Source: Zygotorulaspora mrakii
Lineage: Eukaryota > Ascomycota > Saccharomycetes > Saccharomycetales > Saccharomycetaceae
Assembly: GCF_013402915.1 (NCBI RefSeq)
Contig: NC_050726.1
Span: forward strand, 203,501 to 267,500
Direction of reading: 5' to 3'
DNA: 64,000 nucleotides
Positions within the stretch are counted from its first letter, which is position 1. Every line of letters starts with the position of its first letter. This document shows, one piece after another, positions 59,285 to 64,000 of the stretch. The notes under the pieces were generated by a model that saw nothing but the letters and a program-made list of their open reading frames with translations, was not told where the DNA came from and made no database searches. Both the position numbers and the translations under genes were made by a program.

Positions 59285-60528
59285 TGTGAACTACACAAAA
59301 TCAACCCACTACTGTTTGAGAAAATAGAACCAAAGCAAAAGTAGCCCAAAGATCCCTAGGTTCTATATATATTAGGTATCACGTACTGCCTCACTTACAC
59401 AAATGGTTTTATATGATTGATATGCCATATCGTATTCTGGAATCATTCCCTATAAATTCCATTCAATTGCTTGCAACAGGCCCACGAAGCGCCGCAGTTT
59501 TGTCGCAGCTAAAAGTGCTGCTGCTAAGCCCTCTCGCACCTCGTTGCAGATGATGGTTGTACAGAAACGTTGATCACCAACAAGATAACCACAAGAGCCG
59601 CATGGTACGAGCCTATATTGCACAAGGACTGCACTGCACAGTGTCTTAAGGCACTGTCCAGTCTAGGGGCTTTCCCTATGTCTCTTGGCTTGATCAAGGG
59701 TACATCAGAGATCCAATGTGAGCAACGCTTTCCGCACATAATTTACATCTGCAAGCTGAAAAAATAAGGAACATGTGCCATTAGATGTGTTGTGAGTAGC
59801 GCAGGCGCAGGGAAGTTGCAGTGTATGTCTGGAGTAGTAGGAAATAACTCTGATGATAGAAATTAGTACGTAGAAATCTTGCTATTTAAATGGTATGGTG
59901 TAGTGCGGTGAAACGTAGCCATAGGCACACGGCCACTCTCCACCTGTTCAGCAAGGTGCTGTCTATCAAATGACATGAAGGATGTTTATGGCTTCACCTT
60001 TGCTCATTGTGCACACCAATCTTGCCGCATTGTTTAGTATTCGGCAACCTCAAAGTCCAGAATCAACCGCGACGCTCTGGTGTGCTTATATGGGGTTATT
60101 CACGATGCGATGGTTGGTCACTGTTTTAACCAGGGCTATGTGCCTTTCGGGTACGATGTCTTCTTGGATAATTCTATGCGGGACGGATGAAAAGATGAAT
60201 CACAGAGAGGAGGTCTCAGTGCAGATTGGGTGGCTGAGTGCTTGACATATATAGTTGGTTTTCCTTGTCAGGCATAATGTAGTATTGTCTTGGGCGGAAC
60301 CTGGCTGGGCGACCTGAAATTTCAAGGGTTGGACTAAAAATTTGCGTGTGTCATGCATTGATATCTTTTGAAGGGCATCTCACATTTCGCAAATTGAAAT
60401 ACTCCCCGAGCCCCTTTGAACAAGCTGCCTGTCAAACCACCAACATCATAGAATCGCTAACAACTTTTCACAGACGTTAACGTAGCTCTGGAAGTTTTCT
60501 CTCAACTTCGAAGACATTCAGGATGTGT
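59285..60528. other. 1.2 kb carrier-JEM1 intergenic region
   Basis: No intact conserved gene. Two ATG-started short frames exist (59524-59739 minus, 71 residues; 59982-60245 plus, 87 residues), neither recognised. On the minus strand, about 59950-60241, one frame reads as coding-like segments (VPERHIALVKTVTNHRIVNN, ILNNAARLVC) broken by several stops, perhaps a gene relic. Confidence 0.45.
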
Positions 60529-60882
60529 TTAAAAATTAAATTTGAAATTTCCGTTGAAATTGTTGAATCTGAAGTGTTGCATATTTGGATTTGGTCTTTG
60601 TTGTCTGAACATATTTGGATTCATTCTGCCATCTCTTGCACCGGATCTTATATTGTCGTAGTCCCTACGTCTATCAGTGTCACTTAGAGTTTCATACGCC
60701 TCGTTAATCTCTGACATCTTCTCGTGATTTGACTCTTGTTCTTTCTCAGACAATTGCCCTTGCTTGTCCGGATGGAACTTCTTTGTGAAAGCCAAATATG
60801 CTTGTCTAACTTCCTTGGAGTCCGCATTCTTAGGAACACCTAGTATTTTATAATAGTCTTTTTCAGCATTCATACCATTTGA

Positions 60883-60915
<33 letters not shown>

Positions 60916-62364
60916 CTGCTGATTGAAATTAAACCGTTGCTGTTGTTGTTGTTGTTGTTGTTGATGTTGCTGCTGTTGGTGCTGCTGCTTTCTTGTTTGA
61001 ACGAGTTTGTTAACTATTTGAAATTGGCGCTGAATATACTTATTTTGAGATTTTATCAACTTGTTGTCCTGGTAAAATTTGTATAATCGATCCTGAATCT
61101 CTGGCATGGGTTTTTTACGCTTTGATAAAATGTTCTCTAGCATATATATAGCAATATGCGGAAAAGAGTTCCAAACTTCTGATAATGTTTCTTCGGAAAT
61201 TTCCGAATTACCATATGCTTCTAGAGCATTTTTACTCAAGACTTCTTGCAAAGCTTTTTCACAAATTGGTAAGATATTAGTTTTTTCCTTGAGTAAATGA
61301 GGTAAAGCCTGGCAGATTGACGTATCAATGAACTTTTGAAACTCTGTCACCCCTTTATATGTGATCGAATTGTAATTTTCAAACAAATGATCGATAGCTG
61401 CTTTAACGGCGACAAGTACCAGCTCGTAGTTATTTTTGAACTTTATACCGTCTGGTAATTTGGTACATGGCTTCTTCGAATGAAAGTAAAACTCTATCAT
61501 TTTATCCCAATTCATTTCAGACGAAGGTCCAAAAGCATAGATCTCTGGGTCAAGAATATCAAACCTGCCAGGATTGATTTTGCTCAATCTATTGTAGAGC
61601 AAAGTGATTTTTTTACAAGGCTCATAATCCATGTCTATTGCCAAACATTTTCTTAGATGTGTAGGTTCCGTGTTGATGACGAAAACTTGTAGAACTGATA
61701 TTGAGTAGTGCATTTTAATTCGTTCTTCTAGAGATAATATACCAGAGAATTTTTCAAGCAATAATTCGAGATTTTTTATTATTGTACTAGCTGTGGAAAT
61801 ATCAACCTTTCCATTGGCTGCTAGACTCCAGAACAGCGCTTCAATATAGAGGGACCTTGTGTTGTAACTGTATGGTGATATCTGCAACAGTTGGGGCAGC
61901 TCATTTTCGATGATAGATATATCGTGAGTCTGCCACTTTGCGAAAGCTGTCTCATTTAGCTTCAAAAAAGATTCTTTAGTACTACCAGACTTGATGTTTT
62001 CCCATAGGCCGAATTCAGAATACAGCTTATCCAATCTCTCAGTTGCCAAATCTTTGAAAGCTGTGTTATTGAAATTTACGATACGGTCAAATGATTCGAT
62101 GGCTTTCAACTCTTGATTCAAGCTCAATTGTATAAGTCCTGCCTTGTATAGTACCTGATTTATCAAATCTTGTACGTGAAACCCCTCATTAACACAGCTA
62201 GAAAGTGTGTTGACCAACCGCTCACATTGCAGAAGAGACTGTGAATCATATTTGAGATCTTTAACCGACAATTGCAATTTGCTCACGTCACAAATTAATT
62301 CCTGAGCACATGCAACGCACACCAAACAGAGCAATGGATAAAGCAAGTGAATAATCATTAACAT
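60529..62364 (-). CDS. JEM1: Jem1, ER-lumenal DnaJ co-chaperone
   Basis: J-protein partner of Kar2/BiP, needed for nuclear fusion in mating and ER quality control. The protein has 611 residues (S. cerevisiae 645). Hydrophobic N-terminal signal (MLMIIHLLYPLLCLVCVACA), then a TPR-like helical region with yeast-like DMDYEPCKKI, then a Gln-rich linker (460-494), then the C-terminal J domain (about 502-570) with DYYKILGVP and the HPD triad at 531-533, and an Asn/Phe-rich tail. The J domain at the C-terminus is the Jem1 arrangement. A second Met at codon 3 could also start. In S. cerevisiae it neighbours SMC3 in the opposite orientation. Confidence 0.95.
60883..60987 (-). repeat. Glutamine-codon (CAG/CAA) repeat tracts in JEM1
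   Basis: Runs of 13, 9, 4 and 2 glutamine codons interrupted by NFNFR and single His. The 13-run holds a stretch of pure CAG (60901-60921), the type prone to slippage. The yeast protein has a shorter Gln run in the same linker. Confidence 0.9.
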
Positions 62365-62996
62365 GAGTAGCCTTTCAGTACTCCCCAGAGTAGATTTTAT
62401 ACTTTTAAAGTTTTAATGATATCCGTTTCAATAAAGTTGACTTAAAGGACACCTAAGTGTACAGTCACGTGCAAGCTCTAACAAGTTACTATCCCGCCTT
62501 ATATAGTCTACAAGACTTTGCTCGGACTATGTCAGCACCTGACTTTCGCAGCTCTAATCACTATCATAACAACACCCTTCTCGATCTTAGTCTATCTGAG
62601 CTTGTTTTACTCGCCGAGGCAAACTACTGTAAATGAGAAGAGGAGATATGTAGGATAGAATCATAGTAACAGCAAGGGCGACAGAAGTGGTATTATAAAA
62701 TCTCTGCTGCAAAGAATGTTCTTTGATCAAACTGCTCTATATACTTCTAAATGTCTCGTATACGTTACCCCCAGGCTATAAGGCATGAAATAATGACCAG
62801 TCTGAGTAGTCAATATGTATGTAGAAAAAACAGCTTTGATAACCATTGTTGGTATGTTCGGTTGAGCATTGAATAAGTAGATACGAACCAGTCTAACCGA
62901 ATTAGAAAAAGAAATATTATTATCGTACATATCACACTATATAGATATATATACATATGAATGTCCTTGGAAGAGAAAAATTTCAAAACTTTTAAT
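62365..62996. other. JEM1-APE3 intergenic region
   Basis: 632 bp between same-strand genes: JEM1 promoter and APE3 3' region. A GTCACGTG E-box (Cbf1 type) is at 62464-62471, about 100 bp before JEM1. No gene seen. Confidence 0.55.
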
Positions 62997-64000
62997 TTAA
63001 ATGATCAACTTATCAGCCCTGTACTTCAATTTTGACATTGCAGGGACTGAAGAAATTGCGGTTGCGTTTTCTCTAGTTGGGAAGTTTTCTAAAGAATAAG
63101 CATAGGTTGCAACGGAGTGTGCTATCAATTTTGTATTAACCAGGAAAGCATCCCATGCCAAGTTTGTGACGTTGTCACAAAGTGAATGGTAACATGAATC
63201 AAATGGCTTGCCATCTTTTGGATTAGTTTTTTCGGCACCTGTCGCAATACCACCGGCTGGAATGGAATTTTCAATGAAACCGACATAATCTGAGCGACCA
63301 TCGAAATCAACAAGCACATAGCTCAAATTACGTGCCTCATAATAATCTATGTAAAGATTTTTGAGTTCCTCAGATCCCTTTGGATTTTCAGCATTGGAAG
63401 CATTGTAGATTTCATACTCATAGTTTGGTGATGCCATCATATCATAGTCCATGAAAAGTCTAATTTTTTGATTTTCTTCGGGAGTTAAGTTATTAGCATA
63501 ATAATTCGATCCCAGAAGTCCTTCTTCTTCTGCCGCCCACCAAGCAAAACGAACTTTATTGTTTATTTTGTAATGGGTTAGTTGTTTGGCAACATTTAGT
63601 AAAGACGCCGTACCGGAACCATCATCATTAATACCTGGACCCTCTTCAACAGAGTCAGAATGAGCTCCGAGCATCACAATGTTATCTTCATCACCATGTT
63701 TTGTGTCCGCAATGATATTTTTGGTCCATGTTCTGCCCACATAAGAGTCCATGGCAAAATATAGAGAGTAATGTTTGTTCAGGACAATGTTTTCAATCAA
63801 CTTTTTACCCGTTTCATGTGTGACACCAATAGTGGAAACTGTATGGTTGGTTGGTTCCCCTAAAGTACCTTGCAAACCTTTGTCTGCTTTTGGATCATTG
63901 TCAAAGATAACTACAGCTTGATAACCGTACTTACCTGCCAAATCACTCTTAACACCAAATGGGCATTGACCTCTTTCAATGAGAGCAATTTTTCTCTTTT
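62997..64000 (-). CDS. APE3: Ape3 vacuolar aminopeptidase Y, 5' end beyond window
   Basis: M28-family zinc aminopeptidase of the vacuole, about 330 C-terminal residues present. The frame is open to the window edge. It starts in the protease-associated domain (KIALIERGQCPFGVKSDLAGKYGYQAVVIFDND), followed by the peptidase core. Metal ligands and catalytic residues are visible: GAHSDSVEEGPGINDDGSG (His and bridging Asp), AAEEEGLLGS (Glu), FMDYDM (Asp) and SCYHSLCDN (His). Several N-glycosylation sequons occur, as expected for a secretory-pathway protein. In S. cerevisiae APE3 is YBR286W, next to YBR287W. Confidence 0.95.
   Translation of the reverse strand, partial: KRKIALIERGQCPFGVKSDLAGKYGYQAVVIFDNDPKADKGLQGTLGEPTNHTVSTIGVTHETGKKLIENIVLNKHYSLYFAMDSYVGRTWTKNIIADTKHGDEDNIVMLGAHSDSVEEGPGINDDGSGTASLLNVAKQLTHYKINNKVRFAWWAAEEEGLLGSNYYANNLTPEENQKIRLFMDYDMMASPNYEYEIYNASNAENPKGSEELKNLYIDYYEARNLSYVLVDFDGRSDYVGFIENSIPAGGIATGAEKTNPKDGKPFDSCYHSLCDNVTNLAWDAFLVNTKLIAHSVATYAYSLENFPTRENATAISSVPAMSKLKYRADKLII

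Overview
This window comes from a budding yeast of the family Saccharomycetaceae. Genes are compact and almost intronless, both tRNA genes are yeast-like (one with a spliced intron), and nearly every long reading frame can be matched to a Saccharomyces cerevisiae gene. The order is diagnostic. Genes that in S. cerevisiae are split between chromosome X left (YJL093C to YJL073W) and its whole-genome-duplication sister on chromosome XI right (YKR022C to YKR010C) are interleaved here in one track. Gene families with two S. cerevisiae copies (ALY1/ALY2, IRS4/TAX4, IML2/YKR018C, PRY1/PRY2, NET1/TOF2) have one copy each. This points to a lineage that split before the duplication (Zygosaccharomyces, Torulaspora, Lachancea, Kluyveromyces or relatives). 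The species cannot be named from the sequence alone.

Layout. 1-9.8 kb: TOK1 (interrupted by one in-frame stop), SRS2, GWT1, DPB11. 9.8-13.0 kb: a 3.2 kb gap with a 10-bp-periodic heat-shock-element array, several short frames and a GC-rich stretch that includes the SIP4 promoter. 13.0-26.3 kb: SIP4, NTR2, ARG3, TRL1, EXO70 and an ALY1/ALY2-type arrestin. 28.1-46.1 kb: VPS51, IRS4/TAX4, IML2, HEL1, ARP4, MIC60, YPT52, SCP160, PRY. 46.1-56.6 kb: a possible gene relic, tRNA-Ala(AGC), a YKR011C-position gene whose start codon looks damaged, NET1/TOF2 and SMC3. 56.9-64 kb: tRNA-Leu(CAA) with a long intron, a decayed Ty1/copia fragment, a YBR287W-like carrier, JEM1 and the 3' part of APE3. Synteny with chromosome X/XI breaks in this last part, where chromosome II neighbours (YBR286W, YBR287W) flank JEM1.

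The genes are mostly unrelated housekeeping functions: DNA replication and repair (SRS2, DPB11, SMC3), RNA processing (NTR2, TRL1, SCP160), vesicle traffic (EXO70, VPS51, YPT52, the arrestin), carbon and amino-acid control (SIP4, ARG3) and ER or vacuole proteins (GWT1, JEM1, APE3). Several neighbours are arranged as convergent pairs with very short gaps (SRS2/GWT1, ARG3/TRL1, EXO70/ALY, HEL1/ARP4, YPT52/SCP160, NET1/SMC3). Supported regulatory sites include a CSRE before SIP4, a Gcn4 site before ARG3, two MCB boxes before SMC3 and a Reb1 site between TRL1 and EXO70.

No new multi-gene system is evident. The most noteworthy signals are the fresh-looking nonsense codon in TOK1, the ATTG start of the YKR011C-position gene, the heat-shock-element array, the Ty1/copia relic beside the tRNA gene, the B-box-like motif inside the tRNA intron, and the long [12 protein letters not shown] helical repeat in the NET1/TOF2 protein.
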